From NCBI RefSeq assembly GCF_020283565.1, contig NC_060059.1:565501-629500 (forward strand): a stretch of DNA of 64,000 bases, given 5' to 3'. Each line of letters begins with the position of its first letter. The stretch's first letter is position 1. This DNA comes from Trifolium pratense. Its lineage: Eukaryota; Streptophyta; Magnoliopsida; Fabales; Fabaceae. The notes below the pieces were generated by a model. The model was given only the letters and a program-made list of their open reading frames with translations, searched no databases and was not told where the DNA came from. This document shows positions 10,435 to 21,300 of this stretch, one piece after another. A program made the position numbers and the translations under genes.

Positions 10435-13400
10435 TTAGCTATAGTAGAACTTTAGGTTTGCTACGTTCCACGTCCTTGGGAGGATTTTTCCTTCCATGGT
10501 CTCTAGGCGATATGCTCCTCCTTCGAAAGCTTCTTGCACCCGAAAGGGGCCTTCCCAGTTTGCTGCGAACTTTCCTCCTTTATCCTTTCCCATAGGTCTT
10601 TTCAGCACCAGGTCGCCTTCTTGAAAACTTCTTTGTTTGACTCTCGTATTATAACGCCTAGCGGCTCTTTGCTTTATGGCGAATTCCCTGAAATGCGCTC
10701 TTTCTCTTCTTTCCTCGATCATGTCTAGGTTCTCTTCCAGAGCTCTGTCGTTCTCTGCCTGCGTCGTGGTTTCTCTGCGCCAACTAGGAGGATTTATTTC
10801 CACCGGGGTCATCGCGTCCGAACCATAGACCATTGTAAATGGCGCTTCACCTGTCGAGGATTGGGGAGTGGTGTGATACGACCAGAGGATGGGTGAGATG
10901 TGGGCTACCCAAGCTTCGCCTTTACTATCTAGCCTTCTTTTTAAGGCTCTTAGTATCACCTTATTTGCTGACTCTGCTTGTCCGTTAGCTTGTGGATGCT
11001 CCACTGATATAAAGGTGTTTTTGATTCCCTTGCTTCGACAGAATTCAACGACCTTTTCGCTAGCGAATTGTGTACCGTTGTCGGATACGATGTATTTGGG
11101 CAATCCAAATCTGCAGATGATTTTCTTCCAATAAAAGATTTTTACCTGTTCCGCCGAAATGCTGGATACCGGCTCTGCTTCAATCCATTTTGTAAAGTAG
11201 TCTACGGCGACGATGATCCATCGCGCTTGTTTATAGCCAACCGGAAATGGGCCAACGATATCTACACCCCACATGAAAAAGGGCCAAGGGGATAACACTG
11301 ACTTCAGTGGCTCCCCCGGAACATGATGCAGGTTGGCGTGTCTTTGGCATTTGTCACAGTTTCTTACATACATGGCGGTATCATCATGTATATCTGGCCA
11401 ATAAAATCCTGCTCTCAATATCTTTCCTGCTAATGCTCTTGAACCGATATGACTACCACATGATCCTTCGTGTACTTCATTCATGATGCGCTTGGCTTCT
11501 TCAGTACTGACGCATAAAAGGAGGGGGGACGCGAATCCTCTCTTATATAGCTTATCCCCTACCATTGAATACCATGCCGCCATTTTCCTCAATTTAAAAG
11601 CCTTTTCCCTTTCTTTCGGGAGCTCATCCTTTTGGAGGTACCGGATAATGGGCGATCTCCAGTCTTCTTCTTCTATTACCATCATTACCTCTTCCCCGTT
11701 GATGCTGGGAGTTTTTATGGTTTCTTGGATAACGGTTCTATGGCTTCCTGGTTTTTTGGTGCTCGCCAACTTTGACAATAGATCTGCTCTCATGTTTTGT
11801 TCGCGGGGAACGTAAACTAATTCGAACGAATCGAAATGCTTAGCTAGGTTTTGCACCTTCTCCACGTATTTGATTAACTGCGGCTCTTTCGTTTGAAACT
11901 TCCCTGATACTTGGTTGGTTACCAGCTGGGAATCACTCATGGCCTTTAGCTCTTTTACCTCCATATCGCTTGCCAACTTCATTCCTGCTATCAAAGCCTC
12001 GTATTCCGCTTGGTTGTTGCTAGCTTTGAAGGCGAAACGTAGTGATTGTTCTATCATCACGCCATCCGGTCCTTCCAGTACTATTCCGGCTCCACTTCCT
12101 CGCACATTGGAGGCCCCGTCAACTGAGAGTGTCCAAAACGTCGTTTTCTCTGTTGTTGGCGGAGTAGACATCTCCAATACAAAATCAGCTAGTCTTTGTG
12201 ACTTAGTGGCCCCTCTAGGTGAGAAGGTGATGTCAAATTCCGATAATTCCACGGACCACGCCACCATCCTTCCTGCCAAGTCTGGCTTTCGGAGGACGTT
12301 CTTGATAGGGTAATCTGTTTTAACCACTACCTGGTGGCTTTGAAAATACTGCCTTAACTTTCTGGCTGTGACAACTACCGCGAGAGATAACCTCTCTATT
12401 CTTTGATATCTTGTTTCTGCTCCCCTTAAGGTTCTACTTACAAAATATATAGGTTTTTCTTCGCCTTCTATTTCTTGAACTAGAGCTGAACTCAAAGCTC
12501 TATCCGAAACTGCGAGATATAGGTAAAGGGTGTTACCTGGTAATGGGCGTGTTAAGATGGGCGGTGATGCCAGGAACTCTTTTAGTTGTTTGAAGGCTTC
12601 TTCGCATTCTGGCGTCCAGGAAAACCTCTCATTTTTCCTCAGAGATGCGAAGAAGTGGAAACCCTTTTCTCCCGCACATGATAGGAATCTGGATAGTGCG
12701 GCTATTCTGCCTGTCAAGGTCTGTACTTCTTTCACGGATGTAGGGCTCCTCATGTCTATGATGGCTTGGCATTTTTCGGGGTTAGCCTCTATGCCTCTGC
12801 TGGTGAGCATAAACCCTAAGAATTTTCCGGCTTGTACCCCAAAAGAACACTTTGCTGGGTTTAGTCTCATGTTGTACTTTCTTACTGATCCCATGATGTC
12901 CAACAGATCATCATCATGGCGACTTCCCTCGGAAGTTTTTACTACCATGTCGTCGATATATACCTCTAAATTCTTCCCTATTTGCTCAGCAAAAACCCTG
13001 TCCATCAACCTTTGGTATGTTGCTCCCGCATTCTTCAGTCCAAAAGGCATGACGTTGTAAAAATAGTTGCAGGTATTCGACATAAAGGCTGTATGGCAGG
13101 CGTCTGAGGGGTTCATCTTTATTTGATTGTATCCGGAGTAGGCGTCCATAAAACTCAGCATCTTACACCCCGAGGCGCCATCAATTAACCTGTCTATGTT
13201 AGGTAGGGGATATGGATCTTTGGGACACGCCTTGTTTAAGTCTGTGAAGTCCACGCACATTCTCCAATTCCCGCTGGCCTTTTTCACCATGACGACATTT
13301 GCCAACCATGAGGGGTATTTTATTTCTTCGATGAATCCTGCTTCCTTTAGTTTCTCCACTTCCTCTGCTATAGCGACTCGTCTTTCTTCTCCCACCTTCC

Positions 13401-15573
13401 TTTTTCTTTGGGAAACTGGTTTTGTGCTGGGTGATATTGAGAGTTTATGTGTTATCACCCCTTCGTCAATCCCTGGCATATCTGAAGGTTTCCATGCGAA
13501 TAGGTCAGCGTTATCCTTCAAGATTTTGATGATTCGTCTCCTCTCCTCGCTGGGCAACGCTGTTCCCAAGCTAGTTGTCTGGTGAGGGTAATCGCCAATT
13601 TGAACCTGCTCCAGGTCTTCTATAGGGCTTACCCTTCGATCTTGGAATTCCTCCCTTGGATCCATATCTGCGCTCTCTATCATGTTTATGCCGCCTGGAG
13701 TTGCGGCTTGTCTTCTTTCGAATTTCCCGCTTGCGCTGGAAGTTCGGTGTCGTATCTTTAAGCTGGACTCGTAGCACTTCTTGGCGAGAATCTGATCGCC
13801 CCTTACTGTTCCTACTCCCCCATTCTCGAGGGGGTATTTTATTGCTAGGTATAGAGTGGACATGGCCGCCCCTAACGCGTTAAAGGCGGGTCTTCCTATA
13901 ATAATATTATAGGAGGTAAAAGGAGTTTTAACTACCAGATATCGCACTTTGATAGTTTTGGCATTGCTGCCTTCTCCAAACGTGGTAAGAAGGGAGGCGT
14001 AACCCATTACGTCCACTTGTTCGCCAGAGAACCCAACCAGGGTTCCGGAGTATGGTTGCAATTGCTCTTCTGCTAATTGCATGGCCTTGAAAGCTTCCCA
14101 GTACATAATGTCTGCTGAACTCCCCGAATCTATCAGTACTCTTTTTACATCACAGTTCAAAATTTGGACTTGTATCACTAAGGGATCATCGTCATGGGGT
14201 GCTACCTCCAAACCATCCTTTGCCGTGAATGCCAAATCCGGTACGTCTAATGGCTGAGGTTGACTTACGAGGTATATCTCCGAGATGGCTCGGCGTACAT
14301 ACCTTTTCCTTGCTGAGCTTGATTCGCCCCTGCCTGAGAATCCTCCCGCTATTGTATTCACGGAGATTCTCCCCTTGGGAGGCTCTCTGTTTGGCCCAGG
14401 AGGGTCTCGTGGCTCCTGCCGGGGAACTTTTGGCACGACAACCCGCCCTTGGGCGGCGTCGTCAATGAATTTTCGAAGGTGTCCGCTTTTTATTAGTTCT
14501 TCAATTAAATCCCTTAAGCGGAAGCATTTTTCTGTGGAGTGACCTCTACACCTGTGATACGCGCACCAGGCGTTATCGTCCAGCCCCATGGGGATGTTAC
14601 TGGTTCTCCTTGGGGGGAGGTTTGCCAAACCGGTGGCCAGAATCTCATTTAAGACGTAAACCTTTGAGGCGTTTAATGGCGTGAGGTCTTCATTGGCGGG
14701 ATGATTCCTGAATTCTCTTCTGAGCGGTTGGCGGTAGGGCTTCCCATGATGCCTTTGCCATGGGTCTCCTTGGTGGCCCCCTGATTTTGGTCGTGGGTGC
14801 TCGGGCGCTCTAGCGGCACGGCCCACGTATTCCTTCTCCTTAACGTCTCTTTGCCTTTTCTCGGCGTTACTTTCTTCGCCCTTAATATAACACTCCGCCC
14901 TCTTGTTCACCTCTTGCATCGACGAGGCTGGCTTTTGGGCTAAGGACTCATTGAAATGTCCCGCTCTTAGCCCATTGTGGAAGGCTGCCACGAACATCTC
15001 CTGATTTGGATTTGAGACTTTGATGGTGGCTTCGCTAAATCTGGCGAGGAAGTTACGCAATGACTCGCCATGGTTTTGGCGGATGGAGAAAAGACTGGTT
15101 GATGTGACTTTAACGTGTTTCGATCCAGCGAACTGGTGAATAAATTTTTTATGAAAGTCAGCATAACTCTCAATTGAGTTTCTTGGAAGGTTCATGTACC
15201 AACGCAGGGCGACATCCTTGAAGGTGCCGGCTAGTAATTTACACTTTAGATGTTCCGGAGCATTGATTATGGCAGTTTGTGTCCCAATTGCCATCAGGTG
15301 CTCCCTTGGATCCGTCTTTCCGTCGAAGGTAGGAAGGTGAGGAACCTTGATTGTTTCCACCACTTGGGCATCCCACAAGTGCTGTGCTAAGGGTTGTACG
15401 TCCATGACGCCCTCTCCCTCCTCCTCCTCCAAAATCAATTTTGCTCTTTCTTTCTCATTAGTTCTTTCGGCTTCGATGGCCGCAATCTGAGTTTGTAAGC
15501 GCCGAATCTCTACGACGGCGGCTTGCAGGGTGTTAACGTTAGAGTTGTCGTGGTTTTCGTGTTCTCCAGCCAT
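10435..15573 (-). CDS. Intact Ty3/gypsy (Tat) gag-pol polyprotein, 1712 aa
   Basis: A single ORF carries the whole retrotransposition machinery. Gag capsid-like region about 70-235, with a variant zinc knuckle at 337-350 (C-x4-C-x2-H-x4-C). Aspartic protease DSGSSAD at 482-488. Reverse transcriptase about 715-925 with YIDD at 872-875. Ty3-type RNase H about 980-1100. Second archaeal-type RNase H about 1145-1275 with candidate acids D1152, E1190, D1214 and D1264. Integrase with H1368/H1375/C1406/C1409 zinc site and D1438, D1498, E1534 (D-x35-E). It ends soon after a basic C-terminal segment, with no chromodomain recognised. No stop or frameshift interrupts it, so Gag:Pol ratio is not set by a visible frameshift. 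The start is the first ATG, about 64 nt after the primer site. Confidence 0.97.
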   Translation of the reverse strand: MAGEHENHDNSNVNTLQAAVVEIRRLQTQIAAIEAERTNEKERAKLILEEEEGEGVMDVQPLAQHLWDAQVVETIKVPHLPTFDGKTDPREHLMAIGTQTAIINAPEHLKCKLLAGTFKDVALRWYMNLPRNSIESYADFHKKFIHQFAGSKHVKVTSTSLFSIRQNHGESLRNFLARFSEATIKVSNPNQEMFVAAFHNGLRAGHFNESLAQKPASSMQEVNKRAECYIKGEESNAEKRQRDVKEKEYVGRAARAPEHPRPKSGGHQGDPWQRHHGKPYRQPLRREFRNHPANEDLTPLNASKVYVLNEILATGLANLPPRRTSNIPMGLDDNAWCAYHRCRGHSTEKCFRLRDLIEELIKSGHLRKFIDDAAQGRVVVPKVPRQEPRDPPGPNREPPKGRISVNTIAGGFSGRGESSSARKRYVRRAISEIYLVSQPQPLDVPDLAFTAKDGLEVAPHDDDPLVIQVQILNCDVKRVLIDSGSSADIMYWEAFKAMQLAEEQLQPYSGTLVGFSGEQVDVMGYASLLTTFGEGSNAKTIKVRYLVVKTPFTSYNIIIGRPAFNALGAAMSTLYLAIKYPLENGGVGTVRGDQILAKKCYESSLKIRHRTSSASGKFERRQAATPGGINMIESADMDPREEFQDRRVSPIEDLEQVQIGDYPHQTTSLGTALPSEERRRIIKILKDNADLFAWKPSDMPGIDEGVITHKLSISPSTKPVSQRKRKVGEERRVAIAEEVEKLKEAGFIEEIKYPSWLANVVMVKKASGNWRMCVDFTDLNKACPKDPYPLPNIDRLIDGASGCKMLSFMDAYSGYNQIKMNPSDACHTAFMSNTCNYFYNVMPFGLKNAGATYQRLMDRVFAEQIGKNLEVYIDDMVVKTSEGSRHDDDLLDIMGSVRKYNMRLNPAKCSFGVQAGKFLGFMLTSRGIEANPEKCQAIIDMRSPTSVKEVQTLTGRIAALSRFLSCAGEKGFHFFASLRKNERFSWTPECEEAFKQLKEFLASPPILTRPLPGNTLYLYLAVSDRALSSALVQEIEGEEKPIYFVSRTLRGAETRYQRIERLSLAVVVTARKLRQYFQSHQVVVKTDYPIKNVLRKPDLAGRMVAWSVELSEFDITFSPRGATKSQRLADFVLEMSTPPTTEKTTFWTLSVDGASNVRGSGAGIVLEGPDGVMIEQSLRFAFKASNNQAEYEALIAGMKLASDMEVKELKAMSDSQLVTNQVSGKFQTKEPQLIKYVEKVQNLAKHFDSFELVYVPREQNMRADLLSKLASTKKPGSHRTVIQETIKTPSINGEEVMMVIEEEDWRSPIIRYLQKDELPKEREKAFKLRKMAAWYSMVGDKLYKRGFASPLLLCVSTEEAKRIMNEVHEGSCGSHIGSRALAGKILRAGFYWPDIHDDTAMYVRNCDKCQRHANLHHVPGEPLKSVLSPWPFFMWGVDIVGPFPVGYKQARWIIVAVDYFTKWIEAEPVSSISAEQVKIFYWKKIICRFGLPKYIVSDNGTQFASEKVVEFCRSKGIKNTFISVEHPQANGQAESANKVILRALKRRLDSKGEAWVAHISPILWSYHTTPQSSTGEAPFTMVYGSDAMTPVEINPPSWRRETTTQAENDRALEENLDMIEERRERAHFREFAIKQRAARRYNTRVKQRSFQEGDLVLKRPMGKDKGGKFAANWEGPFRVQEAFEGGAYRLETMEGKILPRTWNVANLKFYYS

Positions 15574-15636
15574 GTGAAGATGTTTGATTTTTCGTCTAGT
15601 TGCTGTGATAGGCTGGGATCAAATGATTTTACCGCA

Positions 15637-15654
15637 GCCCCACGGTGGGCGCCA
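15637..15654 (-). other. Primer binding site for tRNA-Lys
   Basis: Four bases inside the 5' LTR border the minus strand reads TGGCGCCCACCGTGGGGC. Its complement matches the remembered 3' end of plant tRNA-Lys(CUU), including the CCA end. It would prime minus-strand cDNA synthesis. Confidence 0.88.
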
Positions 15655-15657
15655 AAA

Positions 15658-16137
15658 TGTTCTGGTAAAAAACAAGGGGGTTTGTGTTATTGATCAAATG
15701 GTGTGATTACACTCAGTTCAATCCCAACAACCCTGGGAGTTTTATAAGTCAGAATTCCTCCCTTTACAAATGAAAGTGAGGAGCTATTTATAGAGCTTCT
15801 AGTCTTCTTCTCCAAGCAAGGGCTCCTAAAAATCCGATCTTCAGCGCCTTTTCCGGTGGTGCAGCGTGAAAGTAGGAATAAAACCTTGGTCTCCAAGCCA
15901 TGGCAGTTTCAAGGAGTTGGTTTCTTCATTCCCAAGTTAATCGCTAAGGCAGAGAAGGATGAAGATATTTTGTTATCGTACGTAAATCCATCTTATGGGC
16001 GGTATCCTTCATTGTCTACCTCGCCCAGGCCTTATATCGCCAAATGGACACCTAGAGTTTAATTGTTTTGGGCCTGTTTCCTTTCTCATATTAATTGGGC
16101 TAGTTTGATTTTGCCTTTAAGCCCATTGCCCAGTCCA
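15658..16137 (-). repeat. 5' LTR of the Tat element (480 bp)
   Basis: By eye it is base-for-base the same as 4129-4608, beginning TG and ending CA in both readings. A minus-strand TATA box (CTATAAATAG) at 15793-15784 is the likely promoter for the gag-pol transcript. Confidence 0.95.
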
Positions 16138-16142
16138 GCAGG
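16138..16142. repeat. Target-site duplication, right copy (GCAGG)
   Basis: Matches 4124-4128 exactly and directly abuts the outer end of the right LTR. Confidence 0.93.
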
Positions 16143-16794
16143 GAAAGTAACAATGATTTTATATATAAAAAAAAAGAATTAAAAGCAATAATATAATGTA
16201 TTACTTTATTTTTATTCTCCATACATCACTGTAAAATAAACAAATAAAAATAAAAACAAATAGATACATTTTTTAAAATTTGCACATTAACAAATGAGAT
16301 ATGCTTAAAAAAATTATATAATTTTTTTTGTGTCAAGCAAATGACAAACAATTCTACTGTTCATTACTTTTAAATAAATAATATTAAAATTAAAATTGCC
16401 CCATTTTGCTTCTCAAATGTGAAATTTTTTCACACGGGGACATGAGATAAAATACTCCTGAAGAAAACAAATGTCTAAAGGAGAGAGATGACGATTAAGA
16501 ACAAATATATTAACCGTTAGATTAGTTTTTGCATAATGACATTTTTTTTATGAAAATAAAAGAACAAATATATGAACATGTGAGTTGGGAACGGGGAGTG
16601 GAGTATCACTCTCCATTATGCCATTTCTCCTTAAAATCTCCAAAATTTAGATCTTTTATCATATTTAAATAAACTATTACATTAAATATAAAATTAATTT
16701 TACAAATAATTAAAAAAATCACAATATTAAAATTTTAATAATCCATATTTTTCATGTGTGAAAAAAAATGATCTATATTTTTCACAGAACATTA

Positions 16795-16827
16795 ACCCGG
16801 GCGATAGCACGGGTAAGTTATACTAGT
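16795..16827 (+). mobile_element. Helitron-like 3' terminus
   Basis: A short hairpin (ACCCG...CGGGT, 16795-16814, with an inner GC-GATA-GC) is followed nine bases later by CTAGT at 16823-16827 and then T. This is the standard Helitron 3' end: a hairpin followed by CTRRT, inserted at AT. The 5' TC end was not located, so the length of the element is unknown. Confidence 0.5.
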
Positions 16828-17969
16828 TATTCTTATTCTTATTTTTTGGTACACATTTTATTGTTTTTTTATGATATGTATATTTTTTTACGTTATACAT
16901 TTATTATTATTTGAAAAAAATTAGATGAAGTAATCTTGTTTTTTGAGTAAGAAAAATCAATATGTGGATGAGTTTTAACTCAAATGATAGTATTAATTAC
17001 TCATATGAATTTAACTTTATCTTTCTAGCATTAATTTTATCTTTTAATTTATTTTTTCTAATATGTTTAATAAATATTTCAGGACACTATTTAGCATGAC
17101 TATTTAATTTATATAGTTATCAATGTAAAATTATTTTCCATGCACGTTCAATAATATATCAACAAATAATATATTGTGTTTAAAAATACATAATGTGTCA
17201 CATTTATTGAATGATGTGACAACACATCATTAAAAATATGTGACATAAAACTTTACAATGACATTACATACAAATTAAAGTCTCTACTAATATTATTATG
17301 AATTATATAATTCTGATTCAAATTTGAGATATCACAATTGTAAAAAAAAAAATAAAAAAATTGAACAGGCGATGTAAAAACTCTAGCACAAGTCGTACTA
17401 AAAAAGATCGCTAAAATTTATAATACGAAAATCGAGAGAAAATAATAAAACCAGAATAGTCGGTGTCCGAACAAGTAAACAAGCTCGACCACCAACTATG
17501 ATAGCTTGAGACAAAATTAGCAAAGTTTGCCTTTATCCACAAAAAGGAATAAAGTTTAACACTATCCAACAACTGAAGGTATCGACTTCTCTGAATTTTT
17601 GAATAATTGATGATTTTGTTCATTCTACACAACCCAAATACAAAAGGAATTAAATGAATTGTAAAAATGAGCGTCATGTTTTCAAACCACTTATTGAATG
17701 AATAAAGTGATCTCAGAGGTTTTGTCATCTATCAAACCAAACTAGCCTCCAAAGAGAATCAAATGTGTTGGATGAGAAAAATAAGTGATGCGTTGATTCA
17801 ACACCTCCACACCCGAACACACAATAGTGTTTATCACATGGAAAACTAAATAAGATGTAATGTAATAATGATATAAGAATAGACGAGATATGAGTGACAT
17901 TTCAATACATTTTAAGGGAGGTTAATGTAATTTTTCATATTACTATCTAATAAAATTTTGCAAATAAAG

Positions 17970-18090
17970 TTCTTGTGAGTTTAGCTCAATTGATAGGTAT
18001 ATCACATATATATACTTGCAATTTACAAGAGTCAGAGTTCAAACCTCGGACATTTCACTTATTCAGCAAAGTGAATTTTCTAGCTATTAA
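17970..18090 (+). repeat. tRNA-derived SINE-like remnant
   Basis: TTTAGCTCAATTGATAGG resembles a Pol III A box, and GAGTTCAAACCTCGGA, about 60 bases on, resembles a B box. The unit ends in an A-rich tail. Both boxes are mutated and no cloverleaf forms, so this is a SINE fossil rather than a tRNA gene. Confidence 0.5.
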
Positions 18091-18218
18091 AAAAAAAAAA
18101 GACTTTTTGTCAAAAAAAAAAAAAAAAAAGCTATACACTTTTTAAATTTTTTCCCAGTACTCTCAAAATATTCTACTTTGAAAAATTATTTATTTAAAAA
18201 TTAAAAAAAGAATCGGAA

Positions 18219-18225
18219 TATAAAT
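18219..18225 (+). promoter_or_regulatory. TATA box of the LTA4H-like gene
   Basis: TATAAAT lies 139 bp ahead of the chosen ATG, a reasonable distance for a plant core promoter with a short leader. Sequence-only call. Confidence 0.45.
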
Positions 18226-18363
18226 GGTCATTTGTGCCTTTATATCGCCATTAAGAAAAGAATCAAAGCATCATCATTATCATCAACCTCAATCAAATCA
18301 AAGATTAACAAAAGATAACACTAGTTTGCATGTTCTTTCTTTCTCCATTCTCCAACAACAACA

Positions 18364-21300
18364 ATGGCTCCCGTTGATCCTCACTCATTCACAGACTCAA
18401 CTCACCCACACACAACCCACATTTCTCTCACTCTCTACCTTGATTTCCTCTCTTCAACCATTCACGCTTCAGCACTCTTCACTCTCCAAAACCCTCACTC
18501 TGGTCCTTTCTTTCTCGACACTCGTTCCCTCTCCATCAATTCCATCACCGACCCACAATCCAACAACACTCCAATACCCTTTTCTCTTTCTCAAACCATT
18601 GATCCAATCAAGGGTTCTAAACTCACCCTCACTCTTTCTAACCACACCTCCTTTCTCATTAATTACACCACCTCACCTTCTTCCTCTGCACTTCAATGGC
18701 TATTACCACCTCAAACATTCAACAAAAAACACCCTTTTGTTTACACTCAATGTCAAGCTATTCATGCTCGTTCTGTTTTCCCTTGTCAGGATACACCTGC
18801 CATTAGGGTTTCTTACTCGGCGAAGCTGAATATTCCGACCGAATTAACGGCTGTCATGGCTGCAAAACATGTATTGCGACGTGTGCCGGTTGATGATGAT
18901 GAGTTTTTTGGGAATTCAACAAAAGGAAGAGTGGTGGAAGAGTTTGTGATGGAACTTCCTGTTCCACCTTACCTTTTTGCATTTGCTGTTGGTGAGCTTG
19001 ATAATAGAGAGGTGGGGCCTAGGACTAGGGTTTATGCTGAAGCTGTTCCGAAATTGTTGGATTCAGCTGCTAAAGAGTTTGATGGAACTGAGGATATGAT
19101 TAGGGAAGGGGAGAGATTGTTTGGAAGTTATGAGTGGGAGAGGTTTGATTTGTTGGTTTTGCCACCTAGTTTTCCTTATGGAGGTATGGAGAATCCTAGG
19201 ATGGTGTTTTTGACACCAACTGTTATTAAAGGAGATGCAACTGGTGCACAAGTTGTGGCTCATGAACTTGCTCATAGCTGGACCGGGAATTTGATCACTA
19301 ATAAGACCAATGAGCATTTCTGGCTCAACGAGGTATAGCTACAATACTATGCGATTAATCATATCTTTAGTAGTACTACTTGTTTAGATTGACTTATTTG
19401 AGCTTATATGCATAAGACTGTTTTCAACATATGTTTGCTTATGAAAACAGATTATAACATGTCTATAAGCTGTTTTTAGCTTATTTCCACAACTCCTCAT
19501 AATAGTTTATGAAAACAACTTATAACTAATATCAAAACAGTTTTACTTCATTTTTTGTAATAGAAATAGAAATAACTAATATTTAAGTTAACTATTGGAA
19601 AATGATCTTGATTTGAAACTTGTGTAAGGAAACTAAATATAGTAAAAGCATCTTGTAACTTGTATAATCAACTTCTTAAAAGTGTAAAAAAATGATATTT
19701 TCAATGCAAAATTTTATTTTTTTTCGTTTCGTTAAATTGTTTTTCAAAGCACAGTTTGAATGCTATAGTATTTGTGTGTTTGCAAAGTCACAAAGGGTAA
19801 AGTCTCCTCATAATCTGTTTTGCTTATGTCTTCTAGTTATAGCATAGCAGCTAGTCTGAAAATCTACTTGTGGTGATTTGGTCAGTTCTCCTTTATATTT
19901 TCAATACAAAAACGCTTCTCTGTATGCTGTTCCGGTTTCTACAGTTAGCGTGTTGGTTGATATTGTTGCTTCATCATTGTAGGAAAACATCATTACTAAC
20001 AAGTATTCTTTTTCTTATTAAAAATGTAATCTTTGTTAGTATTTGCATTCTTCCTTTGATTGGCTTTCTTTTGGCAATGCAAGAAACCTTGCTTTATAAA
20101 CTGATTCCGATTGTAGTTTTTCCTACCAAAGTTAAACATGTGAACGTTAAGTTATTACCGTTGATTGTGGTTTTAGGGATTCACTACGTATGCAGAGCGG
20201 AGGATCGTGGAGGCTGTACAAGGGGAGAAAAGAGCCACATTGAATATTGGAATTGGTTGGAGGGGTTTAAACGAGGATGTAGAAAGGTTCAAGGACAATT
20301 TGGAGTTAACTAAGCTAAAAAATAACCAGGAAGGAATTGACCCTGATGATGCGTATTCTCAGGTTCCGTATGAGAAAGGTTTCCAGTTCTTGTTGCGCAT
20401 TGAACGTGAGGTATTTGAAGTTGTTTGCCTGTTCCTATATTTACAAAGCTTACATTATATCATACTCCTGACTATTTTCTGTGTTTTAAGGAGATTCTTC
20501 ATTTATTAAAAGCTGCAATTGCTAAATTATGCTCATACTTTTTTCATCTGTGTTTTATTTGCTGTTCTTGTTTTGAGTTGAAGAACTCGTGCGTATTTTG
20601 TCATTTTGCAGTTAAGCTTGTACTTTATGTATTAAAGGATTTTCTTGTGGAATGTACAGATTGGGAGACCTGCATTTGATGAGTTTCTGAAGAAATATAT
20701 TGCCACCTTCAAGTTCAAGTCAATTGATACAGAAACATTCCTTGACTTCCTTAAAGCAAATATCCCTGGCATAGAGAATCAGATTGACCTTGTGCTGTGG
20801 ACAGAAGGTACTGGCATCCCGTCTGATGCTTATGAGCCTGACTCCAGTGTATATAAAACAATTGTATCACTGGCAAATGAGTCTGTAAATGGGAGGATGC
20901 CAGGTGATGATGAAATTGCTGAGTGGCAAGGTCAGGAGTGGGAACTCTACTTGGATAACTTGCCGAAATCCATTGAAGCTTCTCAGGTATACTCTTTTCC
21001 CAATTTCTTAGTGACCTTTCTGTTTCCACTGTAGTTGTTGAGAACTTAAGATCAGCATCCTACCCAGGATCGGGGGAATGGGTTGCAAAATCACAAAAAC
21101 AACCAGTATGTAAAATTACAGTATATTAATAAACACACATGCACCAAAAAAAAAACTTATTTTAACTATGATCCAACTTGTTCTGAGATGACAAAATCAC
21201 GTGACCTTACAAGCTAGATGGTGATCTTAACAACATTGTTTTCGCCCTTATTTGGTAACTTGATTGATATGAACTCTGCTCATTCTTATATGGAATATGA

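Larger units (their letters stand above)
4129..16137 (-). mobile_element. Complete Tat-clade Ty3/gypsy LTR retrotransposon, 12.0 kb
   Basis: The element lies on the minus strand: 5' LTR at 16137-15658, primer binding site 15654-15637, gag-pol 15573-10435, tandem repeats about 10120-9361, opposite-strand genes 4865-8972, polypurine tract near 4612-4620, 3' LTR at 4608-4129. LTRs begin TG and end CA and are flanked by GCAGG duplications. Tat-clade membership is inferred from a second, archaeal-type RNase H domain after the Ty3-type RNase H, a long extra region between pol and the 3' LTR, and tandem repeats in that region. Gag-pol is uninterrupted and the LTRs look identical, so this is a recent insertion that may still be mobile. 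An Ogre-type layout is less likely, because there is no upstream ORF1 and gag-pol is one uninterrupted ORF. Confidence 0.95.
16143..18218. other. AT-rich intergenic stretch with Helitron-like end and SINE-like remnant
   Basis: No protein-coding gene is visible. It contains a Helitron-type 3' terminus ending at 16827 and a tRNA-derived SINE-like remnant near 17970-18090. A 105-codon minus ORF at 17411-17728 has no recognisable similarity and weak coding character. The stretch ends in the LTA4H promoter, with TATAAAT at 18219-18225. Confidence 0.6.

Noticed and set aside
10534..14542. Many plus-strand ORFs of 60-176 codons across gag-pol
   Set aside because: They lie opposite the intact polyprotein, have no promoter-like sequence or family signature, and are antisense shadows, unlike the plus ORFs at 4865-8972.
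15636..15654. Possible tRNA-Lys gene
   Set aside because: Only the 3' 18-19 bases of the tRNA match, and they sit next to an LTR; this is the primer binding site.
17411..17728. 105-codon minus ORF in the intergenic region
   Set aside because: AT-rich composition, no recognisable motif, no supporting neighbours or promoter.
17970..18010. A-box and B-box words suggesting a tRNA gene
   Set aside because: No acceptor or anticodon stems can be formed and an A-rich tail follows, so a SINE remnant fits better.
18224..18829. 201-codon plus ORF in another frame over LTA4H exon 1
   Set aside because: Out of frame with the conserved M1 peptidase reading; a Leu/Ser/Pro-rich shadow.
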